This document shows, one piece after another, positions 15,528-24,976 of a DNA stretch of 64,000 nucleotides. The notes under the pieces are model-generated. The model was not told where the DNA came from and made no database searches. It saw only the letters and a list, made by a program, of their open reading frames with translations. The translations under genes and the position numbers were made by a program. Source of the DNA: CAILZL01 sp049840395 (GTDB lineage: Bacteria; Pseudomonadota; Gammaproteobacteria; Steroidobacterales; Steroidobacteraceae); the NCBI GenBank assembly GCA_049840395.1, contig JASGLD010000001.1, positions 434,001-498,000 on the forward strand. Reading direction: 5' to 3'. The first letter of the stretch is position 1. The number at the start of each line of letters is the position of its first letter.

Positions 15528-17165
15528 ATGCCCGAACTATTCACTCAAGCGCCACCGCAGCTGGGCAATCAGTATCGACAGGATGAATTCCTGCAGCGTT
15601 ACTTGCAGCGCCTGTTGCCGGTGACGATGTTGCGTGAGATAGAGCCGCAGCTGCATGCCATGGGTGAGCTGGCGGCGGGTGAACTGTATTTGCTGCAGCA
15701 AGCGGATCGTTCGAATGAACCGCGCCTGACTCAATGGGATGCCTGGGGCAATCGTATCGATCACATCGAGATCACGCCGCTATGGCAACGCTGCGCGACG
15801 CTGGTGGCGGAATACGGTCTGGTGGCGTTGCCTTATGAGCAACTGCATGGTGCGCACTCGCGACTGCATCAATTCGCGTTGGCGTATTTGTTTCATCCTT
15901 CCTCAGATGTCTACACCTGTCCCTTGGCCATGTCGGACGGCGCGGCGCGTTGTCTGCTGGAAGCGGGCAATCAGGCATTGATCAAGCGCGCCCTGCCGCA
16001 TCTCACCAGTCGCACCGCAGACAATGTTTGGACCAGCGGCCAATGGATGACCGAGGCCACCGGCGGTTCCGATGTCGGTGGTACGCGTACCACGGCGGTG
16101 AAGCAGGCGAACGATTGGCTGTTGTCCGGCAAGAAATGGTTTACCTCGGCAATCAATTCGCAAATGGCCTTGGCCCTGGCGCGACCGGAAGGCAATAAGG
16201 CCGGCGCGCAGGGATTGGCCTTGTTCTATGTGGAGACGCGCGATGCGGCAGGCCGGCTTAACGGCATTCGCGTCGAGCGACTCAAAGATAAATTAGGTAC
16301 GCGCAAAGTCCCTACTGCGGAACTGTTGCTGGATAGCTGCTATGCGCAATTGGTGAGCGAAGATGAAACCGGTACGCGCGCCATCGAACCCATGCTGGTG
16401 ATCACACGCGCCTGGAATGCGGTAACAGCTGCGGCTTTCATGCGTCGCGGCGTGGCGCTGGCGCAGGCCTATGCCGGGCAGCGCAAAGCCTTTGGTAAAT
16501 CGTTGGCCGATTTGCCGCTGCATGCCGAAACGCTCGCGAACCTGGAAGCCGAAACCCAGGCGGCCTTTGTGCTGGCGTTTGAAGTGGTGCGTCTGCTGGG
16601 CTTGAAAGAAAGCAACACCATCACCGATGCACAACGCGCACTGCTGCGTCTGTTGACGCCCATCGCCAAACTCACCACAGCGAAGCAGGCTGTAGCGGTG
16701 CTCAGCGAAGTCATCGAATGCTTCGGCGGCGCCGGCTATGTCGAAGACACGGGTTTGCCGATGTTGCTGCGCGATGCGCAGGTGTTGCCCATCTGGGAAG
16801 GCACCACCAATGTGCTGGCGTTGGATGCATTGCTGCGCGGCGAGCCCGAGGCCGGCTTGCGTGCGCTGTACAAGCGCGCCACTGCCATCGTTGCCGGCGT
16901 CAGTGATAGCACCCTGCAGGCGGTCTCGGCGACCGCCATGAACGTACTGACTCAGGCGCAGCAATGGTCGAACAAAACCGAAGACAAGGAGGCATTGCAA
17001 ATCGGTGCGCGACGCTGGGCGCTAAGTCTGGGACGAGCCTATGCCTTATTGCTGTTGATCGAGCAGGCGCAGTGGGATTTGCTCAAGTACAAAGATGCAA
17101 ACTGTGTGCGCAGTGTACAAATGTTTGCGGCCTCATTCGCAGGTTTGGCGCCGCCCGCTGCATGA
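15528..17165 (+). CDS. aidB: AidB-like acyl-CoA dehydrogenase family flavoprotein
   Basis: 545 residues, the size of E. coli AidB (541) and longer than ordinary acyl-CoA dehydrogenases. AidB-type signatures: GQWMTEATGGSDVGG, the FAD segment KKWFTSA, RLKDKLGTRKVP, IECFGGAGYVED and WEGTTNVLALDALL. AidB is an alkylation-stress protein that binds DNA and destroys some alkylating agents; whether this copy does so is inference. Stands alone downstream of cfa. Confidence 0.88.
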   Translation: MPELFTQAPPQLGNQYRQDEFLQRYLQRLLPVTMLREIEPQLHAMGELAAGELYLLQQADRSNEPRLTQWDAWGNRIDHIEITPLWQRCATLVAEYGLVALPYEQLHGAHSRLHQFALAYLFHPSSDVYTCPLAMSDGAARCLLEAGNQALIKRALPHLTSRTADNVWTSGQWMTEATGGSDVGGTRTTAVKQANDWLLSGKKWFTSAINSQMALALARPEGNKAGAQGLALFYVETRDAAGRLNGIRVERLKDKLGTRKVPTAELLLDSCYAQLVSEDETGTRAIEPMLVITRAWNAVTAAAFMRRGVALAQAYAGQRKAFGKSLADLPLHAETLANLEAETQAAFVLAFEVVRLLGLKESNTITDAQRALLRLLTPIAKLTTAKQAVAVLSEVIECFGGAGYVEDTGLPMLLRDAQVLPIWEGTTNVLALDALLRGEPEAGLRALYKRATAIVAGVSDSTLQAVSATAMNVLTQAQQWSNKTEDKEALQIGARRWALSLGRAYALLLLIEQAQWDLLKYKDANCVRSVQMFAASFAGLAPPAA

Positions 17166-17271
17166 CACTGGCAATGAGTTTCGCTTGCGATGGATTTCAG
17201 GTGAACCGCAAGGTGAGTCATCGCAAAACCGAATTGCGCCGCCGCTAAATCAGTCGCATGCTCGGCCCATC

Positions 17272-18222
17272 ATGAAAGCCGCGAACTTTCTGTTCTGCGC
17301 TTTGCTATTGATGAGTTTGACGGCTTGCTCGATCTTCAAGCCGGATAATTCACCGGCGATTATTGTTCCCACCGATGCCAACCCCGATGCGCCGCCGCTG
17401 TATCTGGAAACTACGCGCGTCGACGAAGTGGGGCGCATTGTCGTGCCGGTCATGGTCAATGAGCAGGGACCGTTCTACTTCATGCTCGACACCGGTGCTT
17501 CAAATACGGTGATCGCGCACGATCTGGCGCAAACTCTCGGTTTGACCACCAAGGACTTGCCGCCGACTGCCGTGCGCGGCGTGACCGGCGTTACCTTGGC
17601 GCCGACTACACGCATCACCAGCCTGCGTGCCGGTGAACTGCACTTCAATGATTTACGCGTCGCGATATTGCTGGGCCCGATCATGGATGGACTGGACGGC
17701 ATATTGGGTGTGGAAGGTCTCACCGATAAAAAGATCACCGCCGATCTGGCCAACGATCAGATCACCATCGCTGCATCCATGGGCGCACCGGCGGGTGCAC
17801 ATCACGTGGTGATTCCTTTCGAGCTGTTGCCGAGTCGCGCCATCGTGGTAGCTGCCAAGGTGGGTAAGGTGCCCGTGAAGGCCGTGATCGATACCGGTGG
17901 CGTGCATACCCTGGGCAATCGCGCGCTGCTCGATGCAGTGAATGCCGCTAATCGGCGGGACCGACAGCGGCAGTGGTATGGCCTGCCCACCCGGGTGATC
18001 GATGTCACCGATTCCGAACACGCCGCACTATTGATGCGCGTGCCGCGCATTGCACTGGGCGAGGCCGCCGTGGTCAATCTGCCGGTGACCTTCAGCGAGT
18101 TTCAGATTTTCAAACTATGGGGATTGCAGAATCAGCCAGCGCTGTTGATCGGCATGGATGTGCTGGGTTTGTTGGGCGAGCTGACGATTGATTATGGACG
18201 GAAAGAAATTCATCTGAGATGA
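17272..18222 (+). CDS. Retropepsin-like aspartic protease lipoprotein
   Basis: 316-residue exported protein. Residues 1-19 are a lipoprotein signal ending in the lipobox LTAC, with Cys 19 as the lipidated residue, so it should be anchored in the membrane facing the periplasm. Two separate aspartyl-protease motifs are visible: MLDTGASNTV (Asp 73) and VIDTGG (Asp 207), each followed by a retropepsin-like half, so the chain looks like an internally duplicated, potentially self-sufficient protease. Substrate unknown. ATG 17272 is chosen because it begins the signal peptide; the frame is open further upstream, inside aidB. Confidence 0.82.
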   Translation: MKAANFLFCALLLMSLTACSIFKPDNSPAIIVPTDANPDAPPLYLETTRVDEVGRIVVPVMVNEQGPFYFMLDTGASNTVIAHDLAQTLGLTTKDLPPTAVRGVTGVTLAPTTRITSLRAGELHFNDLRVAILLGPIMDGLDGILGVEGLTDKKITADLANDQITIAASMGAPAGAHHVVIPFELLPSRAIVVAAKVGKVPVKAVIDTGGVHTLGNRALLDAVNAANRRDRQRQWYGLPTRVIDVTDSEHAALLMRVPRIALGEAAVVNLPVTFSEFQIFKLWGLQNQPALLIGMDVLGLLGELTIDYGRKEIHLR

Positions 18223-18260
18223 AATGACAATGGACAACGTCGGAATCGCGTTCTTCGTTA

Positions 18261-18596
18261 TCAATTGCTCAGAGCGTCGATCTTCGCCGCGCAAATAAAA
18301 TCATTCTCCGACAGCCCACCGATGGCATGGGTGCTGTACTTGATGCGGCAGTAGTTGTAGCCCACTTCCAGATCGGGATGATGATCTTCGCTGTTGGCGA
18401 TATGCGCCACGGCGTTGACGAAACTCATGGTGCGATAGAAATTCTTGAAACTGTATTCGCGACGCAGGGCTTTATTATCCGCGTCCAGCTGCCAGCCCAG
18501 CGACAATTTCTGTTTGAGGTGATGAGCGGCTTCTTGATCCAGCGGTTGGACGCCACCTTCGCAGGGCACACAATGCTTGCTGCTGAGATCGCTCAT
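18261..18596 (-). CDS. phhB: 4a-hydroxytetrahydrobiopterin dehydratase
   Basis: Pterin-4a-carbinolamine dehydratase (PCD/DCoH), which recycles the pterin cofactor of phenylalanine hydroxylase or serves folate/molybdopterin side chemistry. 111 residues with the family signature EDHHPDLEVGYNYCRIKYST followed by H, and GLSENDF. Strong AAGGAG Shine-Dalgarno before ATG 18596. Lies 25 bp after ispG on the same strand, so probably co-transcribed. No phhA is present in the window. Confidence 0.94.
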   Translation of the reverse strand: MSDLSSKHCVPCEGGVQPLDQEAAHHLKQKLSLGWQLDADNKALRREYSFKNFYRTMSFVNAVAHIANSEDHHPDLEVGYNYCRIKYSTHAIGGLSENDFICAAKIDALSN

Positions 18597-18621
18597 GGGC
18601 TCTCCTTAAAATAAAAATTGG

Positions 18622-19851
18622 CTAGGCGCTGACTCTTCGAGCGTAGGTTCTTGCCACGTAGTCTTCCACCAGGGTCTGGAATTCTTCAGCGATTTTCTCG
18701 CCTTTCAATGTCGGTCCTTTCTCACCGTCGATGTACACCGGCGCCACCGGCCGTTCGCCGGTGCCCGGCAATGAGATACCGATATTCGCGTGCTTGCTCT
18801 CGCCGGGTCCATTCACCACGCAGCCCATCACCGCCACCGTCATGTCTTCCACGCCCACATAGTGCTTGCGCCATTCGGGCATCTGGTGGCGGATATGCGA
18901 TTGAATGTCCTTGGCCAGTTCCTGGAAGAAAGTCGATGTAGTGCGGCCGCAGCCAGGGCAGGCCACCACCATGGGCGTGAAGGAGCGCAGTCCCATAGTT
19001 TGCAGAATTTCCTGCGCCACGATCACTTCATTGCTGCGATCGCCATTGGGCTCGGGCGTCAACGACACGCGGATGGTGTCGCCGATGCCTTCCTGCAACA
19101 GCACGCCCATGGCTGCGGTTGAGGCGACGATGCCCTTGGAGCCCATGCCGGCTTCGGTCAGACCCAGGTGCAGTGCGTAATCGCAACGCTTGGCCAGCTC
19201 GCGATACACGCTGATCAAATCCTGCACACCGCTGACCTTGCAGGAGATCAGGATGCGATCTCTTGGCAGACCCAACTCCACAGCGCGCGCGGCGCTGTCG
19301 ATGGCGGAGGTCACCAGTGCTTCATGCATGACGTGTTGTGCATCCAGCGGTTCGGCCAACTTGGAGTTGTCGTCCATCATGCGCGCCAGCAGATCCTGAT
19401 CCAGGCTGCCCCAGTTCACACCGATGCGCACCGGCTTGTTGTACTGGCAGGCCACTTCAATCATTTCGGCAAACTGACTGTCGCGCTTGGAGCCACGGCC
19501 GACATTGCCGGGATTGATGCGGTACTTGGCCAGCGCCGCCGCGCAGGCCGGATGCGCCTTCAGCAACTTGTGACCGTTGAAGTGGAAGTCGCCGACGATG
19601 GGCACGGACACATTCATCTGAGCTAACCGATTGCACACATGCGGTACGGCCGCTGCGGCTTCATCCGAATTCACCGTGATGCGCACCAGCTCGGAACCGG
19701 CGCGCGCCAGCTCCTTGATCTGTTGAGCGGTGCCCTCGACATCCGCCGTGTCGGTGTTTGTCATGGACTGAACGATGACGGGCGCAGAGCCGCCAACGGT
19801 CACGGCACCAATCTGTACGGGAATCGAACGACGGCGAGGAATAGCGGACAT
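18622..19851 (-). CDS. ispG: IspG, HMBPP synthase (MEP isoprenoid pathway)
   Basis: Iron-sulfur enzyme turning methylerythritol cyclodiphosphate into hydroxymethylbutenyl diphosphate. TIM-barrel N-terminal part starts RRRSIPVQIGAVTVGG; C-terminal [4Fe-4S] part has CPGCGRT and MGCVVNGPGE. 409 residues from ATG 19851; the open frame runs back to a TTG at 19941, but those 30 codons are not IspG-like. Divergent from the gcv riboswitch. Confidence 0.96.
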   Translation of the reverse strand: MSAIPRRRSIPVQIGAVTVGGSAPVIVQSMTNTDTADVEGTAQQIKELARAGSELVRITVNSDEAAAAVPHVCNRLAQMNVSVPIVGDFHFNGHKLLKAHPACAAALAKYRINPGNVGRGSKRDSQFAEMIEVACQYNKPVRIGVNWGSLDQDLLARMMDDNSKLAEPLDAQHVMHEALVTSAIDSAARAVELGLPRDRILISCKVSGVQDLISVYRELAKRCDYALHLGLTEAGMGSKGIVASTAAMGVLLQEGIGDTIRVSLTPEPNGDRSNEVIVAQEILQTMGLRSFTPMVVACPGCGRTTSTFFQELAKDIQSHIRHQMPEWRKHYVGVEDMTVAVMGCVVNGPGESKHANIGISLPGTGERPVAPVYIDGEKGPTLKGEKIAEEFQTLVEDYVARTYARRVSA

Positions 19852-20036
19852 GGAGTGCGGCAATCCGGGTAAAGGCGAGAGCCGTGATTCTAACCGACTG
19901 GTCAAGTCCGCATGTATGAGAACCCGTAAGGCATGAATCAATTACTTGCCGGTGTTTGTTGATGAGCGCATGCGATGTAAGCGAAAGTCGGTGAACTTTG
20001 CATAAGCCTCCGCTACCATTGCCGCGCCCATGACAA

Positions 20037-20305
20037 CTTGACCGGAGAGAGTTCGAGGTTTGGTTTCAAAACACCGTGTTTGAAACGAAATCTGCAGAAC
20101 CGCCGAAGGCGCAACCGCCCGGAAACGCTCAGGCAAATGAACGGTATAAGTTATTCGGCACATCCAAGTGTCGAATCGATGGGTCTCTGGAGAGCGATTG
20201 CCTTGTTCGCCTACCGCAGCAAGATGGCAATCCACCGAAGGGGAGCGGTGTTCGCGCGATTTGATCGCCACACCCGATCTCTCAGGTAACCGGACAGAGG
20301 GGTAA
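20037..20305 (+). promoter_or_regulatory. Tandem glycine riboswitch controlling gcvT-gcvH-gcvP
   Basis: Two adjacent aptamers of the cooperative glycine class. Aptamer 1 (about 20037-20150) has ACCGGAGAGAG, CCGCCGAAGGCGCAA and CGCTCAGGCAAATGAACGG, closed by CTT/AAG and ACCG/CGGT pairs. Aptamer 2 (about 20181-20305) has CTCTGGAGAG, CCACCGAAGGGGAGCGG and CTCTCAGGTAACCGGACAG. Downstream, GGTCG (20311-20315) can pair with CGACC (20354-20358), directly beside the gcvT Shine-Dalgarno GGAG (20359-20362), suggesting control of translation start, usually an on-switch with glycine. The open frames here on both strands are not genes. Confidence 0.95.
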
Positions 20306-20368
20306 CCGATGGTCGGCTGCGTTGCGGCTGATTTCGGCCGCCACCTTTGTTTACGACCGGAGACCTCG

Positions 20369-21457
20369 ATGGCCTTACGCACCCCCTTGTACGACACCCA
20401 CGTCGCCGCCGGCGCGCGCCTGGTCGATTTCGGCGGCTGGGACATGCCGGTGAATTACGGTTCGCAGATCGACGAGCACCACGCAGTGCGTCGCGATGCC
20501 GGCATGTTCGATGTGTCGCATATGTGCGTGCTGGATCTCACCGGCGCACGCGTGCGTGAATTTCTGCGCTACCTGCTGGCCAACGACGTGGCCAAACTCA
20601 AGACGGCCGGCAAGGCGTTGTACAGCTGCATGCTCAACGAGCGCGGCGGTGTCATTGATGACTTAATTGTTTACTTCATGACTGAGTACTGGTTTCGCAT
20701 GGTGGTGAATGCCGGTACGCGCGATAAGGACATCGCCTGGATCAAGCAACAGGCCATCGCATTCAATATTGATGTGAAGGTGCGCGACGACCTGGCGATG
20801 ATCGCCGTACAAGGACCGAATGCACGCGCCAAGGCCGTCGCGGTGCTAGGTACCGACACGCAAAAAGCGCTAGATTTAAAGGTATTTTCCGGTGGCGAGT
20901 TCGGTCGTTACTTCATCGCCCGCACCGGTTACACCGGTGAAGATGGTTTTGAAGTGGTGCTGCCCAAGGACGAAGCCGGCGCGCTGTGGTTGAAGTTCAA
21001 AGAGGCTGGCATTGCCCAATGCGGTCTCGGCGCACGTGACACCCTGCGTCTTGAGGCCGGCATGAATCTGTATGGCAATGACATGGACGAGAATCAGTCG
21101 CCACTGGAGTCAGGATTGACCTGGACACTGGCCTTCGAACCCACCGATCGCAATTTCATCGGGCGCGCCGCATTGGAAGCCCAGCAAGCAGCCGGTGTGC
21201 CGCGCAAGCTGGTCGGGCTGTTGCTGGAAGACCGCGGTGTGCTGCGTTCGCATCAGGCGGTGCTGGTGGAAGGTCAGCCCAATGGTGAAATTACTTCCGG
21301 CACTTTCTCGCCGACCTTGGAACGTTCCATCGCGCTGGCGCGCGTGCCAACTGCCGCACAAGGCAATGTGAAAGTAGATATTCGCGGCAAGCAATTGGCG
21401 GCGCGCATCGTGCCGTATCCGTTTGCGCGCAATGGCAAGGTTTGTATTGAGATTTGA
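20369..21457 (+). CDS. gcvT: GcvT, aminomethyltransferase (T-protein)
   Basis: Transfers the methylene of aminomethyl-lipoyl GcvH to tetrahydrofolate, releasing ammonia. 362 residues (E. coli 364) with LVDFGGWDMPVNYGSQ, FDVSHM, GYTGEDGFEV and a C-terminal barrel. GGAG lies six bases before ATG 20369; an upstream in-frame ATG at 20309 is in the riboswitch expression platform and is not used. First gene of gcvT-gcvH-gcvP. Confidence 0.97.
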   Translation: MALRTPLYDTHVAAGARLVDFGGWDMPVNYGSQIDEHHAVRRDAGMFDVSHMCVLDLTGARVREFLRYLLANDVAKLKTAGKALYSCMLNERGGVIDDLIVYFMTEYWFRMVVNAGTRDKDIAWIKQQAIAFNIDVKVRDDLAMIAVQGPNARAKAVAVLGTDTQKALDLKVFSGGEFGRYFIARTGYTGEDGFEVVLPKDEAGALWLKFKEAGIAQCGLGARDTLRLEAGMNLYGNDMDENQSPLESGLTWTLAFEPTDRNFIGRAALEAQQAAGVPRKLVGLLLEDRGVLRSHQAVLVEGQPNGEITSGTFSPTLERSIALARVPTAAQGNVKVDIRGKQLAARIVPYPFARNGKVCIEI

Positions 21458-21490
21458 AGATTTGAAAGAGTGCGGATGCGCTCAGTAGTT

Positions 21491-21566
21491 GTCATCCCCG
21501 CGAAGGCGGGGATCCAGTCAATAAAGGAATTTTTTCTAACTGGATTCCCGCCTTCGCGGGAATGAC
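21491..21566. repeat. REPIN type A, copy 1, between gcvT and gcvH
   Basis: Two REP-like palindromes in inverted order. The left half begins GTCATCCCCGCGAAGGCGGG, the right half ends CCTTCGCGGGAATGAC, and both share a CTGGAT/ATCCAG inner edge around a 22-base AT-rich loop. Homologous copies at 38098, 38521 and 59839. It interrupts the glycine-cleavage operon. Confidence 0.9.
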
Positions 21567-21619
21567 GACAATGAGTACTGCCACTCCACTGTTCACGAAT
21601 GAAATTATTAGGAAACGAA

Positions 21620-22009
21620 ATGAGCAACATTCCCGCCGATCTGAAATACGTCTCCAGTCACGAATGGGTGCGTACCGAAGCCGATGGTACGGTAACCGTG
21701 GGCATTTCCGATCACGCACAAGCGGCCTTGGGCGATCTGGTGTTTGTCGAGACGCCTGAAGTAGGCCGTAAGTTGAGCGCCGGTGAAGCCTTTGCCGTGG
21801 TGGAGTCGGTGAAAGCAGCCTCCGATGTGTACAGCCCGGTGAGCGGTGAAGTAATCGCCGCCAATGACGCGCTGAGCGCCACACCTGAGTCGATCAATCA
21901 AGCGCCCTATGGTGATGGTTGGATCATGAAGCTGCGTCCGGACAATGCGGCTGACCTGGCCAAGCTGCTCGATGCCGCTGCTTATCAAAAAATCGTCGAC
22001 GCTGCTTGA
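21620..22009 (+). CDS. gcvH: GcvH, lipoyl carrier of glycine cleavage
   Basis: 129-residue H-protein carrying the lipoyl arm between P-, T- and L-proteins. Lipoylation Lys 65 in VESVKAASD; other family marks are SSHEWVR, GISDHAQ, LGDLVFVE and NQAPYGDGW. AGGAAA precedes ATG 21620; an in-frame ATG seven codons upstream is less likely. Separated from gcvT by the REPIN and from gcvP by 77 bp. Confidence 0.97.
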   Translation: MSNIPADLKYVSSHEWVRTEADGTVTVGISDHAQAALGDLVFVETPEVGRKLSAGEAFAVVESVKAASDVYSPVSGEVIAANDALSATPESINQAPYGDGWIMKLRPDNAADLAKLLDAAAYQKIVDAA

Positions 22010-22086
22010 GCTTCACCCTGATCGTGAGTTCTGCCCTGCGCGTGTTTGAGCCCCTGTTTGAGCCCACTGTGAATTGAAAAATTGCC

Positions 22087-24963
22087 ATGAATAATCCTAT
22101 TGCTCTGCCACTGCCTCACGTCGCCAGTGATTTCTCGTCGCGTCATATCGGTCCTTCGCCGCAGGAGATCCGGCAAATGCTGGATGCGGTGGGCGCCGAG
22201 AGCATGGACACGCTGGTGGCAGAGACACTGCCCGACAGCATTCGCATCAAGCAGCCGCTGAGTACGATGGGCGAAGCGTTGTCGGAAGTGGAAGCACTGG
22301 CGCGTCTGCGCGAAATCGCGGGACAGAATCAGGTGTTCACCTCGCTGATCGGTCAGGGCTACTACGGCACGCTGACGCCGCTGGTGATTCTGCGCAACAT
22401 TCTGGAAAACCCGGCCTGGTACACCGCGTATACACCGTATCAACCGGAGATTTCGCAAGGCCGTCTGGAAGCCCTGCTCAACTTTCAGACCATGATCTGC
22501 GAATTGACCGGCCTGGATGTGGCCAATGCCTCGTTACTCGATGAAGGCACGGCAGCAGCGGAAGCGATGGCCGTTGCGCAGCGCGTTGCCAAGAACAAGA
22601 GCAAGCAGTTCTTCGTCGACCGTAACTGCCATCCGCAATCCATTGCCGTGATCCGCACGCGTGCCGAACCGTTGGGCTGGCAGGTGATCGTCGGCGATCC
22701 AGAACGCGACTTACAACCGGCCAATGTGTTTGGCGCTATTTTTCAGTATCCGGGCACGGATGGCGAAGTGCGCGACTTTCGCAATGCCATCGCTGCGTTG
22801 AAAGCCGCAGGTGCCATCAGCATCATGGCGGCCGATCCCTTGGCGCTGGCACTGCTGACCTCGCCCGGTGAGTTGGGCGCCGATATCGCCATCGGTTCGA
22901 CACAGCGTTTTGGCGTGCCTATGGGCTATGGCGGTCCACATGCCGCATACATGTCGGTGCGCGATGCCATCAAGCGCGCCATTCCCGGTCGCTTGATCGG
23001 TGTCTCGGTAGACTCGCGCGGCCAACCGGCCTATCGCTTGACGCTGCAAACTCGCGAGCAACACATCCGCCGCGAAAAGGCCACGTCCAACATTTGCACC
23101 GCACAGGTGTTGTTGGCGGTGATGGCGTCGATGTATGCGGTGTACCACGGTCCCGAAGGCTTGAACGCCATCGCCAAGACCGTGCATGCCCGCTGCAACG
23201 TATTGGTGGCTGGCTTGGAGAAGCTGGGTTTCCGTATCAGCAATGACAGCTACTTCGACACCGTCACTCTCGATGTCGGTGTACAGCGCGCCGCGATCGT
23301 CGCGCGTGCTATTGCAGAAAAAATCAACTTCGCGCTGATTGGCGATAGCAGCTTGAGCATTGCCGTAGATGAGGCCACCACACCGGCTATCATTGAAGCG
23401 GTATGGCGCGCGTTTGGCGGTACCTTGTCGTTCGATGCGGTGGCAATTCAGAACCATGTGTTGCCGGTGGATTTGCTGCGCAAGGGCGCCTGCCTGAAAC
23501 ATCCGGTCTTCAATCGTTATCGTTCCGAGACCGAGTTGCTGCGTTACATGCGCAAGCTGGCGGATCGCGATCTGGCGCTTGATCGCGCCATGATTCCGCT
23601 GGGCTCCTGCACTATGAAATTGAATGCTACGGCGGAAATGATTCCGGTGACCTGGCCGGAGTTCGGTGCGCTACATCCGTTCGCACCGGCCGATCAAGCC
23701 AAGGGTTACTCCCGCTTGTTCGACGATTTGAAGAAGTGGCTGGTGGAAATCACCGGTTATGACGCCGTGTCGCTGCAGCCGAATTCGGGCGCGCAGGGCG
23801 AATACGCCGGACTGCTGGCGATTCGTGGTTATCATCGGGCGCGCGGTGAATTAAATCGTAATATTTGCCTGATACCTTCCTCGGCCCATGGCACCAATCC
23901 GGCCACCGCACAAATGGTAGGCATGGAAGTGGTGGTGGTGAACTGCGATGCCGGGGGCAATGTCGATGTCGACGATCTGCGCGCTAAGGCTGAGCGACAC
24001 AGCGCCAATCTTGCGGCGTTGATGGTGACCTATCCCTCGACGCATGGCGTATTCGAAGAACGTATTCGTGAGATCTGCGACATCACTCACCAGCATGGCG
24101 GTCAGGTGTACATGGATGGCGCCAATATGAATGCGCAGGTGGGCCTGTCGCGTCCTGGTGATTTCGGTGCCGATGTCTCGCATCTGAATCTGCATAAGAC
24201 TTTCTGCATTCCGCATGGCGGCGGCGGTCCCGGCATGGGGCCGATTGGCGTCAAGGCGCATCTCGCGCCGTACCTGCCGGGTCATCCTTCGTTGGATGGT
24301 GGCCAGTCGCCGGTGGGTCCAGTCTCTGCAGCGCCGTTCGGTTCGGCCTCCATTTTGCCCATCAGCTATGCCTACATTCTGATGATGGGCGGTGCAGGAT
24401 TGAAGCTGGCCACCGAGGTGGCCATTCTCAGCGCCAACTACATGGCGGCGCGCCTGCACCCGCACTTCCCGGTGTTGTTCCGCAATCACAACGAGCGCGT
24501 GGCGCATGAATGCATCATCGATCCGCGTGCGTTGAAAGATGCCTGCGGTGTCACCGTGGATGACATTGCCAAACGCCTGATCAATTTCGGCTTCCATGCA
24601 CCCACCATGAGCTTCCCGGTGCCGGGTACGCTGATGATCGAACCCACCGAGTCCGAAGCCAAGGTAGAACTGGATCGTTTCTGCGACGCCATGATTGCCA
24701 TCCGCGAAGAGATTGCCGAAGTGCAGTCGGACCGTCTGACTATTGAACAAAGCCCGCTGCGCCATGCGCCGCATACCGTGCACGATCTGGTCGATGCCGA
24801 ATGGAAGCGCGCCTATACCCGTGAGCAAGGCGTATTCCCAGCGGGTACTTCGCGTAACGACAAGTACTGGAGCCCGGTGGGTCGTGTCGACAATGTGTAT
24901 GGCGATCGCAACCTGGTGTGCATCTGCCCAACGCCGGATGAATATCGCGACGCTGTAGCCTAA
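22087..24963 (+). CDS. gcvP: GcvP, glycine decarboxylase (P-protein), single chain
   Basis: PLP enzyme decarboxylating glycine onto the GcvH lipoyl arm. 958 residues, the fused alpha-2 form rather than the split GcvPA/GcvPB. The N-terminal half starts RHIGPSPQEI and includes IGQGYYGT; the C-terminal half has PLP Lys 704 in NLHKTFCIPHGGGGPGMG. With gcvT and gcvH and the glycine riboswitch this is a full glycine-to-one-carbon module except for the shared L-protein. Several long frames on the opposite strand are mirror frames only. Confidence 0.98.
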   Translation: MNNPIALPLPHVASDFSSRHIGPSPQEIRQMLDAVGAESMDTLVAETLPDSIRIKQPLSTMGEALSEVEALARLREIAGQNQVFTSLIGQGYYGTLTPLVILRNILENPAWYTAYTPYQPEISQGRLEALLNFQTMICELTGLDVANASLLDEGTAAAEAMAVAQRVAKNKSKQFFVDRNCHPQSIAVIRTRAEPLGWQVIVGDPERDLQPANVFGAIFQYPGTDGEVRDFRNAIAALKAAGAISIMAADPLALALLTSPGELGADIAIGSTQRFGVPMGYGGPHAAYMSVRDAIKRAIPGRLIGVSVDSRGQPAYRLTLQTREQHIRREKATSNICTAQVLLAVMASMYAVYHGPEGLNAIAKTVHARCNVLVAGLEKLGFRISNDSYFDTVTLDVGVQRAAIVARAIAEKINFALIGDSSLSIAVDEATTPAIIEAVWRAFGGTLSFDAVAIQNHVLPVDLLRKGACLKHPVFNRYRSETELLRYMRKLADRDLALDRAMIPLGSCTMKLNATAEMIPVTWPEFGALHPFAPADQAKGYSRLFDDLKKWLVEITGYDAVSLQPNSGAQGEYAGLLAIRGYHRARGELNRNICLIPSSAHGTNPATAQMVGMEVVVVNCDAGGNVDVDDLRAKAERHSANLAALMVTYPSTHGVFEERIREICDITHQHGGQVYMDGANMNAQVGLSRPGDFGADVSHLNLHKTFCIPHGGGGPGMGPIGVKAHLAPYLPGHPSLDGGQSPVGPVSAAPFGSASILPISYAYILMMGGAGLKLATEVAILSANYMAARLHPHFPVLFRNHNERVAHECIIDPRALKDACGVTVDDIAKRLINFGFHAPTMSFPVPGTLMIEPTESEAKVELDRFCDAMIAIREEIAEVQSDRLTIEQSPLRHAPHTVHDLVDAEWKRAYTREQGVFPAGTSRNDKYWSPVGRVDNVYGDRNLVCICPTPDEYRDAVA

Positions 24964-24976
24964 AGAGTGATGAGTG

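Noticed and set aside
16293..17000. 235-codon minus-strand frame
   Set aside because: Antisense shadow of the aidB-like gene; Gln/Arg/His-rich with no domain.
19942..20445. 167-codon minus-strand frame and small plus-strand frames at 20038-20289
   Set aside because: They lie over the glycine riboswitch and the start of gcvT; RNA structure motifs explain the region.
22711..23502. 263-codon minus-strand frame
   Set aside because: Antisense to gcvP; no motif.
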